A stretch of DNA of 62,212 nucleotides from Capsaspora owczarzaki ATCC 30864 (GCF_000151315.2 NW_011887293.1:2514669-2576880), one strand, 5' to 3'. Positions 16,846-28,798 are shown, numbered from the stretch's first letter. The notes: generated from the sequence alone by a model not told the origin. Program-made: numbers and translations.

Positions 16846-18248
16846 ATGTCGCGTGGTAAGCATGAAAAAACCATTGGAAAAAAAGTTTTCTTTCTTGCAC
16901 AAGCTGCGGCGCTGTCCAGAGCCCGAGGACAGCCAGCCACCGGATGATCGACACGTTGCCATACAGAGGGACCGAAGAAGGGGGCAGGGCCTTCAGGGGA
17001 GTACGGGGGAGAGGAAAACGGTTTGGCTGAAAGCCGATCGCTTTCGGTCGCCCTTCGCTCCGTCGACCCCTTCTGCCCCATCCGCTGCCACTGGCCCCGC
17101 CTGCCGCAGCGAATCCATCGCCTCCATTGATTCAGTAACGGATTTGCATCCGGGGAGGCGGCAGACAGGCGATGCAGACCCGGCAGACGCATCGGCAACC
17201 CGGAATCGCTCGGCAGCAAAGCAAAATCGGATTGACTTTTTTTTTTGTTTTCTCCTTTCTCCTCGTTCCTACGCTCGTCACTGACCTCTACTCCACCCTC
17301 TGTGTGCTTTCTCTTGTCAATCTCGAACAGCCACGTCCGGAGGTGCCGGCTGCGGTCGTTTCCGCATTGCTCTCGGTCTGCCCGTTGGCGCCGTCGTCAA
17401 CTGCGCCGACAACACTGGTGCCAAGAACCTCTACTTCATCTCCGTTACCATGGTCAAGGGCCGCCTTAACAAGCTCCCCTCGGCTGGTGTCGGCGACATG
17501 GTTATGGCTACCGTCAAGAAGGGCAAGCCGGAACTCCGCAAGAAGGTCATGCCCGCTGTCGTCGTCCGTCAGCGCAAGGCTTTCCGTCGTCGGGAGGGTC
17601 TCTTCGTCTATTTCGAAGGTATGTGTGATTTTTGGCTCGTTGATTGATGGTTGGAGTGTCTTGAAACACTGGACGGAGTGAGAATAGAGAGCGGAAGGGG
17701 TGTTGTTGGGAACTGGGATTTTTCTTGTTGTTTTCGTTCGTTCTCGCTTTTCTTCAACCTTTGTGGCAACTCGTGCTTCCGGTGATGACATGTTTGAATC
17801 TTATGCACTCATGCTGAAATTCACTAAAATCTACTAAACATCTTTCGGGGCTGAAGGACACGAACCACGATCCTCTTTATTTTTTTTCTTGTCATTGCTT
17901 TTGTTCTTTCCTCGTTCGCTCTGTGACTTGTCCTGCTTGCCTGCTTTGCCTTTCGCCTTTCACTGTTCTTACCTTTTTGTTTGCACTCTATACCTTTGAT
18001 CCAAATAGACAACGCCGGCGTCATCGTCAACAACAAGGGTGAAATGAAGGGTACGTTTTTTTCCCCCCTTCAACTCGCCAACTTTGTCTTGTCCTCTTCT
18101 TCCACCGCTTGTACTCACCTTTTTGCAACCGTGTCCACATTGTTCCATTGCCCCCATTTCTACAGGCTCTGCCATCACCGGCCCCGTCGCCAAGGAGTGC
18201 GCTGACATCTGGCCCCGTATCGCCTCCAGCTCACCCAGCATCCAGTAA
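16846..18248 (+). CDS. RPL23: 60S ribosomal protein L23 (uL14)
   Basis: Four exons: 16846-16855, 17331-17618, 18009-18050 and 18166-18248, encoding 140 residues, the same length as human RPL23. Exon 1 carries only ATG TCG CGT G; exon 2 reads through [36 protein letters not shown] and [13 protein letters not shown]. Exon 3 is a 42-bp mini-exon ([14 protein letters not shown]) and exon 4 ends [16 protein letters not shown]. All three introns interrupt in phase 1. uL14 sits at the subunit interface of the large subunit near the sarcin-ricin loop, contacts the small subunit in bridge B8, and is also a platform for anti-association factor eIF6; this is family knowledge. The protein is complete. 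Introns of 475, 390 and 115 bp are long for this window. Confidence 0.97.
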
Positions 18249-18527
18249 TGCGTTGACTGCCAAGCTCTCATTGCCCTGCTCATCACTAGTGGTGATGGGG
18301 TTGTGGGAGGGAACGCACCATACACAGTTACACCGTCCCGCCTTCCTCAGTTGTTGAATGATGTTTTGCTCTTGTTGTTCAATGAAACTGTTTTTCTTCT
18401 TGTCTTGATCACGAACCACTTGCTATGTCACTGTATTTTGAATAGCCCAGCCAAGAGTAGAGGGGGAGGGGGTCTGTTCTCAGTCTTTTCGTTTGTCGTG
18501 CTTTTCGACGCTTTATCGTGGGTCGAC

Positions 18528-19525
18528 ATGGCTTTGCACGCGGCCATCCAGCGCGACCTCGACCTGGAGGAACAAGTTCTCAAGCGACTACACACCAAGC
18601 TCACCGATCAATTACATCGATTACAAGTGAGACGATGGGCAGAAAGAGTGGTGTTTTTGGGAGAATGAGTTCAAAATCGTGCTCTGACTTCTTGGACGAT
18701 GCGACGCGCTTCCTCTCACTTGCTGGCTCTTTTTTTTGTTAAAATCCTGGGTGTGTGCGTGTTTCCGTTGAGCGTAGGTCGAAGAGACTGTGCTCGAGCG
18801 CATGGCGAGCGAGCAGTCCTCGCACATGTCCACCCGAAGCGTTCTCGATTCCTTGCTGACCAGCGCTGTTTCGACACCCACCCATTCCGCATTCGCCGGA
18901 TCGACCGCAGCATCGTTCGGTGGTGGCGGGTACGCGGGGTCGGCCGCGTCGACTCCAGCCTTCAAGGCGCCCTATCCATCCTCCCAGCATCGGTTCTCGC
19001 AGCCATCCACCGCGGCTTCCACTGCGCCCGGCTCGCCCGCTGTCTATTCTAACAGTCAGAATGGTCATAGACCGGTATGTCGCTTATTTTGACGGCCTGC
19101 ATGTGGTTGTTTCTGTTTGACCGAGAAAAATGTCTGAGATTTGTGGTCGCTCTTCTCACCATCATCACGCATTTGCCACCCCCGCTTGGATGTCTGCGTG
19201 TGAACGAATGCCTGTGGCACAGCTCGTACCACTTTCTCTAGAAACGGGACCGCGGATACGGCCCTCTGGGATTTCCGACATTTCCGATGCTGCTTCGTCT
19301 TCCTTGCTTGCTGCCGACAGCCGTGATGACTCGATGAGCGTCGACCCAGACGCCGACGACGACGACGACGACGACGACTTTGACGACGAAGATGATGATC
19401 TTGCGCGCGACGCGCTTCGACGAATTCTCGACACCGAGCTCGGAACCAACTGGGACGAAGATGGCGACGACGATGGCGATCAAGGCGAGGTCTTTGAGGA
19501 CGAAGACGATGAGGACATGATGTAG
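18528..19525 (+). CDS. SNAPC5: SNAPC5-like subunit of the snRNA-activating protein complex
   Basis: Three exons modelled as 18528-18626, 18778-19074 and 19223-19525, encoding 232 residues. The N-terminus (LEEQVLKRLHTKLTDQLHR, LQVEETVLERMA) resembles the helical N-terminus of human SNAPC5/SNAP19 (LRLKAALHDQLNRLKVEEL). As in the human protein, the chain ends in a highly acidic tail, here an Asp run near DPDADDDDDDDDFDDEDDD and a final EDEDDEDMM. The middle is Ser/Ala/Gly-rich and absent from the 98-residue human protein. SNAPc binds the proximal sequence element and recruits RNA polymerases II and III to snRNA genes; SNAPC5 is a small nuclear subunit contacting SNAPC4. The first junction is well supported; the acceptor at 19221-19222 is the least certain. 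Another acidic, short-coiled-coil protein remains possible. Confidence 0.6.
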
Positions 19526-19933
19526 TGGGCTGCATGTCGGGATTTTGGTGATGATTGCAGACCTCCCACATGTGCCCTCCTTGTACTGTAGATATGGATT
19601 GGAAAGAGAAGCTCGTTTTGATGAATTTGTTCATTTTGTGACAAGCTTGAGCAACTACGAGCGCTGGACGACGAGTGTGCCGTTTGGGGATTACGTGCAC
19701 GATCGCATTCGCCATGCTTGAAGATGCATTCAAGGAAAGGGAGATGATGAAGTCAAGATCTAGGCTGATGACACCCATCGCAGCCAAAGATGGGAAACTC
19801 AGCAGTCAGTTTTCAGCTCGCATATTGCACAACTCTACTGCATTGAACTCCATTCTTCATTGAACCAAACACACAGCCCAAACACACACTCCGACAACAG
19901 ACCAACAGCACAGACCAACGGGCACCCCCAACG
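19526..19933. other. Intergenic, SNAPC5 to UFD1-like gene
   Basis: A 408-bp space between two plus-strand genes. It holds the 3' UTR of the SNAPC5-like gene and the promoter of the next gene. No coding frame and no clear core promoter element is seen. Confidence 0.5.
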
Positions 19934-20366
19934 ATGCAGCAGTCCCCAGCCACTCCGCCAGCGGTGCTCTTTGGTAACCAACAACCTTCGCTCATCTCGC
20001 CCCGCTTCTCACTGACGCAGTCTAACGCCAAAAGCGTCGTCCGCGTCCTTCCAGTTGCACTTTGTTTTCTTCTCAAATACGCAACAGTGAGCTTTGGTCG
20101 CTCCCTCTGTTCCAGCATCCACAGCTGACGAGGGCAGTGGTCTGCGATAGAGTCGCTTCACGTCATCGCTTCCCGCCTTCCTACAAACCCCGACGCTCGC
20201 TCTCCTTCGCCTTTTCGTAACCCCTCGTCATCACACCAACCACCCCCCCTATTTTGAGTGAACAACAGAAGCAACGCAAAACAACTCGAAGCAGCATTTT
20301 GTCGCGTCCATCGAGCTTCAAAGCACAGTCAATATTGCAGCAGTCAAAATCGTGTGCAGCTCACTT

Positions 20367-20403
<37 letters not shown>

Positions 20404-23400
20404 CATTTTGTGTTTTTTGTTTCAACTTTTTCGCTGTTTTTGGATTTTCTCAGACTTTTATTGTGCGCTCAAGCCCGGTGGATCTGTCGCGCCGTCGCCT
20501 GCCACCACGCCTGCACCCGCTACTTCGACCACAGCCATTGGGTATTCTGCAAGCAATCCCGGCTTTGGATTGCTCGGATTGCCGCCGCCGTCGTTTCCCC
20601 TCCAACCCGCGCCAGTCTACACGCCCGGCGTTGATCCGCTGCAAGGCCGACTGCTTCTCACTGCGACGCACGGATACTTTCGGTTGGCATCGGACAAGGC
20701 AAGTGTCCAGTCTGGTGGATTTGCACATGTTGGTTTTTTTTTGGCGCGAACAGCTGAGAAAGGTCGCAACAAACAGCAAAAAACCAGAAACAGCAAACAA
20801 GGCAAAGTTGCTAAAACTTGCAACCCCTTTGCTTCAACTTTGACCGAGTGCCACCCCACTTACTCGCTCCGAAGCCACGTTGAAAGCATGACCAATCGCT
20901 GATTGCTGGGGGGCTCAACGTTTGATTTTTGTGGTGCTTTGAAAACCCAGGTTGCATCGGAACGGCACCAATTTGCGTTTGCAGACGTCCGGAGTATTGT
21001 TGCGCCAGACGCCTTCATCCCAATCATTGTTGTCGACACTGCAAGAAAGCAGGTGAGTGTGATTTTGCCATCATCGTCGGTCGGTGGGAGTGAAGCGCAA
21101 GATATGTTTGCGCTAACGGTGCAAATGGTGGTGGCGTTTTTGAAAACAATCCAGTTTGTCTTTTCCAACTTTTTCCACCGGAACGTCACCCTCGACGCGT
21201 TGCTATCCTTGTGGAACAATAACAATACCAGCGGCAGCGGCGGAGCTCCTCCCAAACCCAGCAAATCTCCAGAGCCAGTGATTGTCGCCAGCGAGCCGCA
21301 ACCATTGCGCCCAGTCAACAATATGCCTCCTGCCTCCTCTCCCATTCAACCGCCAAAGGCCGAGGCGAGCGCCACAACGCCCGCTTCCAACAGCCACGCA
21401 CCAGCCTCGCCAGTTACATCATCGCCATCGTCGCTGAAGCGCCGAAAGCCGGATGTTCGCGTCGTTATTGGCTCTGCTTCAAACTCGCCGTCCGCTCCGG
21501 CAACCAGCACGCCCAGTGCTCCTGCCTCTCTCGGTGCTCTCAGTGACGCCGAAACAGAGCGAGCTGCCCTCACCGCTTGTAAGTGGATTTCCCCGTTGAA
21601 GTTTTTTTTTTTTGTTTTGCCAACCGTGCGTTTTTTTTTGTTGCCTCACTTGACACCTTGCTCTTTTCTGTCTGGTTTTGTGTCTGGTCTTTTGCTGCAG
21701 CCATCATGTCCACCTGGTTTACACCCCAAGAAACCACCGAGCAGCGCACGCTTCCTGACGGAACCGTCGTGGCCGTGTCGATCAAGACGGTTCGACGCGC
21801 GCTCACCAACGTGCCCTGCTTGGGGTGCCGAAACGTGGCCGCCCGGAAGAAGTGTGCCTCACAGCTGTGCGCCACTTGCTGCTGGGCGGCCGATTCCTTG
21901 TGTAAAGTGCACTTTACGCCAAAGTGGAAGGCACACCTCGCAGAGCTCGAGCGCGTTCGTTTGCAGCAGCTGCGTGTTCAGCGCGGCCCTTGCCGGCACT
22001 TTATGGCTGGCCACTGCCGCAACGGTGTAAACTGCCTGTACGACCACGGCTCGAACGAATATCTCAGTTCTCCCAGCATTGGGCGGCATCTGATCGAGTC
22101 CACTTCTGGCGCAGGCTCGTTGCGCGTCGTCCTTCGCGTTGTCTCTGCTGCCTCTGTTGGCAAACTTGGAATGGAGCTCGGCGACAAGATTAATCTTCCT
22201 GCCTCGGTGCTCATGTTTGCCGTGCAGCGCGAGCTGACCTATCCGATGGTGCGTTCCTCTGCGTTTTTCGTTGTTGTTTTGGTGTGGTTGTGGCCTGAGT
22301 GTTAACCCGCAAGTCTGTTTGATGTTGCAGGCATTTGAGATGACCAAGCACGTGGCCGAGCCGGCTCCTCCCAGCTCCACCACTGCAAACTCGTCAACCA
22401 CTGCAGCCACCACGAATACCGATGAGCCAGCGACTGCTACTACGACTTCTACTACTACACCTACTACGACTACTACTGCTACTCCCCCGCCTCCTGCGAA
22501 CGTGCACGGCGGCGTCCTCGATTTCACCACAGACGAAGGAACAGCCATCTTGCCCTCTTGGATGATGAAGCACATTGGCGCCGAGACGGGCGATCAGGTC
22601 GTCTTCCGCTACGCAAAGCTGCCCAAGGGCGAGTTTGTCAAGCTGCAGCCCGTTTCGACCACTTGGCTGGCTGTGCCGTTCGAGCAACGGCGCTCCGTCC
22701 TCGAGTATCACCTCCGAAACTACCAGACGCTGACGGAAGGCATGACCGTGTCCATCGAACACCACCAGTCGCAGCACGACTTCAAAGTGCTCGAGTGCAA
22801 GCCGGCGCGTGCGATTTCCATCATTGACACGGACATTGTCACGGATGTTGTCGAGCCGCTCGAAGACTTGCGCTTTGGCCACACGCAGCTGGTCTGTGAC
22901 GCGACGCCCGTGACTGGCTCGGTCAAGAAGGGCGAGTCCCTCTACTATCTCTTCCATCCCAAGTCGGTCATTCCAACCGCCCTGTCCGGCAGCGATGCCT
23001 CGATTGCTCGGATTGTCCTGCGGGTCCATCCCATCTCTGGCGACCCCGATCTCTACGTCAGCCAGGCCGTCCTGCGTCCCCAGCAGGCCATGTACACCTG
23101 GTGTGCTCAAGAGCCCGGAGACAAGCTGTTGGTGCTCGAGTCCTCGTCCAATCCTTCTGACTGCGCCAATGGGTCGGCTCCTGCTTCCGGTCGTACCGAC
23201 GAGAACTCCACCCCTGTCGCGCTCAACGTCAACACTCCCCTGCCATTCAACGGCAAGGATCCAGTCTACATTGCAGTGCACGCAGCGCTCTCGGACGTGG
23301 TCTTTACACTTTCGCTGCTTTCCAAGGTGCCCGAGGACCGGCAGGGCCATCGCCTGACGACAGCGTCCGAGACCTTGCCCCTCACCGTGTCTGCAGCAGG

Positions 23401-24212
23401 TGGGAATATTGCCATTGTCGAGGCAAAGCCTGGGCAACAAGCCTGCTCCAACTGCGGCAAGTGCTTTGCGCCAACCACACTCGTCATGCACGAGCGCAAC
23501 TGCGTCAAGCAGACGTACCGCTGCCCGATCGACACGTGCAAGCAGACCATGCCCATCTCCATGAAAACAAAGCACGCTCTTGTGGCGCACACCGTCCTGC
23601 GTTGCATGTGCGGTTTTGAGGCGACCCAGCGCGTGCTCCACGAGCATCAGCACACGGATTGCCGCTTGCGAATGGTCGAGTGCACCAATCATTGGTGCCG
23701 CTTGCTGGTCTCGTACGGCGACCTGGCTCTGCACACTGCCAGTTGCTCAGCACGTACCACCAACTGCCCGGCGTGCCATGAGAGCGTCATGTGGTCGGCG
23801 CTGGACTACCATTTTGAGGCATTCCACTGCCTGCCCTCTGGCATTCTCAACTGGGAGCTCCCTCTGGTGCCCCAGCTCGAGGCCCTCAACGTCGAAATCA
23901 AGCCTCCGCGTCGAGGGCGTGGAAGCAGCCAGTCTGCGAACGAAAATGGCGACGAAGATGACGAGAACGGTGACGAGACGACCGATGACACTTCCGAAGT
24001 GGACCACGCCGACTCGAGCAACCGCAACCGGCACGTCTGTGAATGCGGTGCTGATTTCCGCATGCTGGATGATTTCCAAGTTCATCAGGTGAGATCTTGA
24101 TGTCCTTGTTGTTGGTGTTTTTGGGATGATCACTGGACTTTGTGTACTAACGGATTGTCTATTGTGTTTTCCCCTTTTGCAGCTCACGGACTGCTCTTTG
24201 GCCCAGCACTGA
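19934..24212 (+). CDS. CCCH zinc finger / UFD1-fold / TRAF-type zinc finger protein
   Basis: Six exons modelled: 19934-19973, 20454-20698, 20951-21578, 21701-22248, 22331-24088 and 24183-24212, about 1082 residues. The N-terminal half has a structured segment (LLLTATHGYFRL, FAFADVRSIVAPDAFIP, FALTVQMVVAFLKTI) that looks PH-like but is unassigned. A Cys cluster follows with CLGC and LCATCC, then a CCCH finger (C-x7-C-x5-C-x3-H, CRHFMAGHCRNGVNC). The UFD1 N-domain is clear: GDKINLPASVL, LTYPMAFEMT, a Thr/Ala-rich insert, VLDFTTDEGTAILPSWMM, RNYQTLTEG, SIIDTDIVTDVVEPLE. TRAF-type C2H2/C2HC fingers close the chain, with a short acidic linker. UFD1 plus TRAF-like fingers recalls plant PRLI-interacting factor K; a role with ubiquitin or CDC48/p97 is inference. 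Exons 3-6 are secure; exons 1-2 are tentative and the 20699-20950 intron would be GC-AG. Confidence 0.8.
20370..20403 (+). repeat. Poly(T) run, 34 nt
   Basis: Uninterrupted T run inside the proposed first intron of the UFD1-like gene, about 50 bases before the acceptor at 20452-20453. Confidence 0.9.
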
Positions 24213-24397
24213 ACAACAAACTTTGCTTGGTGAACTCATTTTGCCAACTGCACTTGAACGCTTTTCAAGGCACACTGTTGATTTTCAGATTGTTTGTTCC
24301 ATGTTGTTTTTTCTGCTTGTTTTTGTCTTTGTGGAAATCGTTTAATGAAAGCACCAGCGTCAATAAACCGCGTGTTGGATCATTCAACCTTGCGCCT

Positions 24398-27177
24398 TCA
24401 AGCAATAGGGATTTGCACGTCAGTGTTGCACGGCGTGCACAGGCAGTTGGCCCGACCAATGTGCATGGCCACGCACTTGTCGCAGGTGCCCTGCGCTTTG
24501 CGACTGGCAAGCAGCTCGGTCACAAACACGACAATCTTCTCCTCGGTGATGTTGGGCATGACAATCTACAAGGACAAAACAGGTCAGCTATACTCTCTCA
24601 CAGACACCGTTTCAAGACAACCACCCCCCGGCAAATGTTTCGTACCGCATGAGCAATGTTGCCTTCGCAAGCCAGCTGCCACTTCTTGACGAATGCATGC
24701 TCGTCAGGCCGCTCAAACACGACCGTGTTGGACATTGGGTTGAGCATGCTGGACACGCCGGCGTCGCGCAGACGCTTGTTCAGTAGGGCCGCACGCGTCA
24801 GGCACTGGTGCGTGTCCTTGGCAAACCCGGACTTGCCTTTGAGTTGGATGGTGTTCCACATGAACAGAGGAGCCTGGCCGTTGCGGGATCCCATGATGGT
24901 CGTGTCCTTCGAGTTGAGGTATGCAATGTGCTGCTCCACCTTCTTGACGTTGTCTTTGCGGCAGATGACGACGCCAGCCGGCATGGGGCATCCCATGAAC
25001 TGTGCAAAGATGAATATACATGAGTGAGGTCAGAGAATGTGCCACATGAGTTGGCAAAAACGAAAAACAAAAAACAAAAAACAGAAGAAAAAACAAACAA
25101 CAAAACTCTACTCTACCTTGTGGCCCGACACGGACATGCTGTCGATCGGACGCGTAAAGTCGGCAACAACGGTGGCATTCTCCATGAGCGGAAGCATCAG
25201 ACCAGAGAGAGCACCATCGCAATGGATGTGGAAGCGCTCGCGCGGAATGTTCAGACGAGCGAGAATCGCAAGAACGCGATCCACGTTGTCAATGGCGCCC
25301 TTGACCGTGGTGCCAATGTTCAGAGAGAGGATCACGGGCACGTCCAGATTGGCGGCAATCGACTCCTCCAAGGCGGCGTAATCAATCTCCCCAGAGTACA
25401 GCGACGGCACGCACACAGACTGCATGCGATAGTAGCGGGCGGCCTTGAAGACGGAATAGTGCGATTCTCGGGAAGCGTACAAGATGCCTGTCGGGAGGCA
25501 CTCGCGTGCGAGCAGCAGACCATGCAAATTGCCTACAGGAGGGGGGTCAGGGTGAGGGTTGGCATGTACAAGATGGCCAAGCGATCAATCACCAAACTCA
25601 TCTCACCTTCGGTGCCGCAGCTCGTCACATAGCCCCAGTAGTCTTCGCGAGGAATCTTCCACAGATCGGCGAAAAAGTCCAAGACGCCAATCTCAAACTT
25701 GCGGGTGTGGACTTCGTAGTTGGACGCTGCCAAACAGAGTCGATTAGTTTGGGGGTTTGGTGATGCGTTGCTATTTCAGATGCAGCTCACGGCTTATTAC
25801 CAACAAAGCAGTCGCCAAGGTTGTTGCAAGAGTAGTTCATGAACGAGTGCAGATGCTCATTGTCGAACGCAAGGTTGTACGGGTAGCCAAAGTGGTACGC
25901 GGTGCGCTCGGCCAAGAAATCGCGGTAGGCATCGAAGGTTTGCACGACGGCTGCCTTGCGCTTGGCGTACTCGCGCTGTTTGGCATTTCCAAGCAATAGA
26001 CAGACACACACAAAATTAGATGAGAGACTCCCCCTCCCCACCGCGTGAATCATAGATGCCACGAAACTCACCTCGTCCGCAGTCAAGAACAAATCGTGAG
26101 TATCAGGATGCGGTTCAGTTTGCGCATTCGCCGCTGCGAAAGCTAAACAGGTGAGCGACACGCGCAAGGTTCATGCATGTGAGCACATAACTGCATAACT
26201 GCGAAATTAACGCACCTTTGGGAGTAGTGGTATTCGCAGCGAGACGATCCAGTTCAGCTTGCAGCAGGTTGAGCTATTCCAAATGAACGGGACAAAACAA
26301 AAATGAACGCCAGGTCAAACATTGAGTGAACAGAATACCGTGCAACTGCCAACTTGGACGCCGAACTACCTACCACAGTCGGGGAAAGCGCGGGTTCGTG
26401 CGCGATTCGCTGCTTAAGAGCAGAAAACTCGGGCGTCTCCATGAATGATTCAACGAAATTGGCGCAAAAACGGTCAAAGATGACGCGCGTCACACGGGCG
26501 GCCTTCTTTGTCGCCTGGAGCTGTGCGGTGACGGCGGCAAGGCGCTCTTGGTTGACCACTGGCGCGAGTTGGGCGACGCTAGCCAGCGAGCGAGCTTCAG
26601 CCTTGACCGTGCTCGAAACAGGGTTGTAGAGTTGAATCTGCGCGCCAAAAAACACATCGAAGCAAAGCACAAAAGTTGGAAACCAGCACTGTTTCGCGTG
26701 CATTCAAAAATCCCAGCCTTTTTCCTCCCTTGGAGCACTGACCATTTCAGACTCGACCCCAATGTCCGTGACGGCGGCGCGAATGTCGACAACGGCCTCC
26801 CAGAGCGCAGTGACGGTCGTTGTCATTGCCTCGGACAGCGCTGAGACAAACTTTGACTTTGCGTCTGCAATTCGGCCCAGGAAGGACGCGTTGGTGGCAG
26901 CCTCGTCTTCGTGGACGTCGTGGTCGTGAGACACGCTGGCATCGTGGCCTGCGACGAGGATGCGCTTGGCCGAGTCGAGGAGGCTCGTGAGACCTGCCAC
27001 GTCGACGCTTGGCAATGGACGCGTGGATCCACGCGACACGCCGGATTTGGTCGCGCAGCCAAGCTCACCCTGGCCAATCACGGCGTCCGTCAGCAGCGCG
27101 ACCTGGCCCACCGACGAGGCGAGCGACGTCAGTGCCGATGACGTGTTGTCGCTGTTGAGGTGACGGAAGCATGGCAT
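24398..27177 (-). CDS. PLP-dependent group II decarboxylase (serine/histidine decarboxylase-like)
   Basis: Nine exons join in phase: 27177-26743, 26637-26374, 26273-26216, 26142-26072, 25975-25801, 25726-25607, 25532-25117, 24999-24646 and 24565-24398; 686 residues. The catalytic core follows plant serine decarboxylase and bacterial PLP histidine decarboxylase: [72 protein letters not shown] with the PLP-binding Asp, SVSGHK with the Schiff-base Lys at about 513, [20 protein letters not shown] and NTVVFERP. It should release CO2 from an amino acid; Ser versus His cannot be decided by eye. About 300 residues precede the conserved core (plant enzyme is about 480 in all), His/Asp-rich in part (HDHDVHEDE), with no family I know. 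The C-terminus adds a short Cys-containing stretch ([15 protein letters not shown]). It ends tail to tail with the UFD1-like gene. Confidence 0.9.
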
Positions 27178-27471
27178 TTTTTGTTTTCGGACGTAAAAGC
27201 AAGGTATCCAAACGTGAGTACGTGTCGGGGTTTCGCATTGAATTGTTGCGCGGATTTTTTTTTTTTTTTTGTCTTTATCATCGTTATCTTTTTCTTTTTC
27301 CGCCATCGCAATTAGGTGAAGATACTGTTTGAATAAACGAAACAATGCAATACGTAAAGAACACCTTCAATCTCAATGATCAAGAAGGAAGGTCAAATCT
27401 GTGAAATGGAAACAATAAAAAAAAAAAAAAAAAAAGCGGAATTAATCACAAAAAGTGAAATGTCGGAAGTC

Positions 27472-27498
27472 AAAAAAAAAAAAAAAAAAAAAAAAAAA
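27472..27498 (+). repeat. Poly(A) run, 27 nt
   Basis: Uninterrupted A run upstream of the decarboxylase gene; on that gene's strand it is poly(T). Confidence 0.9.
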
Positions 27499-28220
27499 CC
27501 CGAAACGTGCTTTTTTTTTTTCTGCGACATTGTTCGACGATATGTAGCGTCCAATAAAAGGAGCACAAAATGCGATGGCATTGTGCAGAGTGCGGATTGT
27601 GAACAAAGAGAAGAATTACAACAATGCATTGACGATGCGACGGAGTGATGGGAGTGTTGCAGTGAGAATGGCGACAACGAGCAACAATCGGGGTGGCGTG
27701 GTTTTTGGTTGGATCGGGTTTCTGAGTAGAGTTCTTTAGACGAAAGAAGATGGCCGTCCACACACTCTGCAGTGCTCAAAGTCCTCTCATTAGAGAATGA
27801 TATGCTCATGCAGAATGCCACAGAAAAAAATGGGTGCAGACGCGGGGGTGAGACATTCAAGCGATTGCAGTCTTGTTGGAAATGGAATTGACTTTGGCAA
27901 AGTCACGGTCTCTCCTTTCGTTTCGCCAGCCATTTAAAAAAAACGCAAGCACAACGCGCGCTCAAGGACAAGAAGCAAAGGAGCAAAAGGACAAATGCAA
28001 AGCAAGAAACTAGAGCAAGTAGAAGAAGCGGGCGGGGGCACCTGGAAGCGACAGTGGCTGCGACAGTGGCAGCAACGGGCAGAAATTGATCCATTGCTGA
28101 AACCAAAGATGGAAGAAAACGAACAGAAAAAATACAAAAGTGAACTGAAGCTCAAAGAACGAGCTCGAATAAAGAGCTGGATAAAGTGATAAACACAACA
28201 TGCATAATATTCAATGCAGC

Positions 28221-28657
28221 TCACGTCAATGAAGCAGTGCAAGTCGAGTGGCTAAGAATTGTCGAAACCCGACATTGTTCGCTCGATTCTGCACTTTGTC
28301 CATCACTCTCACGCACCACTTTGAGCCCCAACAAGCCAGCTAGCTCGCGCATTGACGAAGCCAAGCGCGGAAGACGTGAACCGTCCAAGTTGTACAGTGA
28401 AAAAGTGGTTTTTTGTGGATTCAGCTGATGCGCGTCCAATGCAGGATGATATGTGGCTTGGAGCGCCATCATGACAGAATCAACTCATCCACCCCCAGTT
28501 GCAGCAAGTCGGCAGCTAGTGCAGAATGACCAATAGAGGCATGAGCCAAAATGCAACGTTCAGACACGAGTTTCACACCCGATTGCTCTGAGTCACGCTC
28601 CCTTCCATGCTCCACGCTCACTCTCATGAATAATCTTGCTGGACATGACCGTGCCAA
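28221..28657 (-). other. Weak minus-strand frame pair with one ankyrin-like stretch
   Basis: Two overlapping minus-strand frames look more protein-like than their surroundings. The first (28657-28469, 62 residues) contains SERCILAHASIGHSALAAD followed by LLQLGVDE, which fits one ankyrin repeat (TxLHxAAxxGHxxxVxxLL). The second (28472-28221, 83 residues) starts ATG ATG within the end of the first and reads FSLYNLDGSRLPRLASSMR and ELAGLLGLKVV. No start, splice-site set or further repeat makes a convincing gene. It could be a small diverged gene, a decayed fragment, or chance. Confidence 0.2.
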
Positions 28658-28798
28658 GAGCGAGACAACCGAGGCGGATGCTCAAACTTTTGTCGTTGCC
28701 TCCTTTTTCAATGACTTGGCTGCTGAATCATTTTTTTTTTTTTTTGTTGTTGTTTTGGTTTTTTCTATTTTCTTGGATTTTTTTTTCGAATATCTTTC

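Larger units (their letters stand above)
27178..28798. other. Intergenic region upstream of the receptor tyrosine kinase
   Basis: This 1.6 kb lies between divergent genes, the decarboxylase (minus) and the RTK (plus), and holds both promoters. It contains poly(A) runs near 27417-27435 and 27472-27498 and T-rich DNA just before the RTK ATG. Apart from a weak minus-strand ankyrin-like frame at 28221-28657, which has its own entry, I see no gene. Confidence 0.5.

Noticed and set aside
22394-23734. Minus-strand open frame of 446 codons opposite the UFD1-like gene
   Set aside because: A GC-rich coding strand leaves the reverse frame open. The plus strand carries the UFD1 and zinc-finger motifs.
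27995-28189. Plus-strand 64-codon Lys/Glu-rich frame
   Set aside because: A-rich sequence gives such charged frames by chance; there is no homology, splice context or neighbouring exon to support it.
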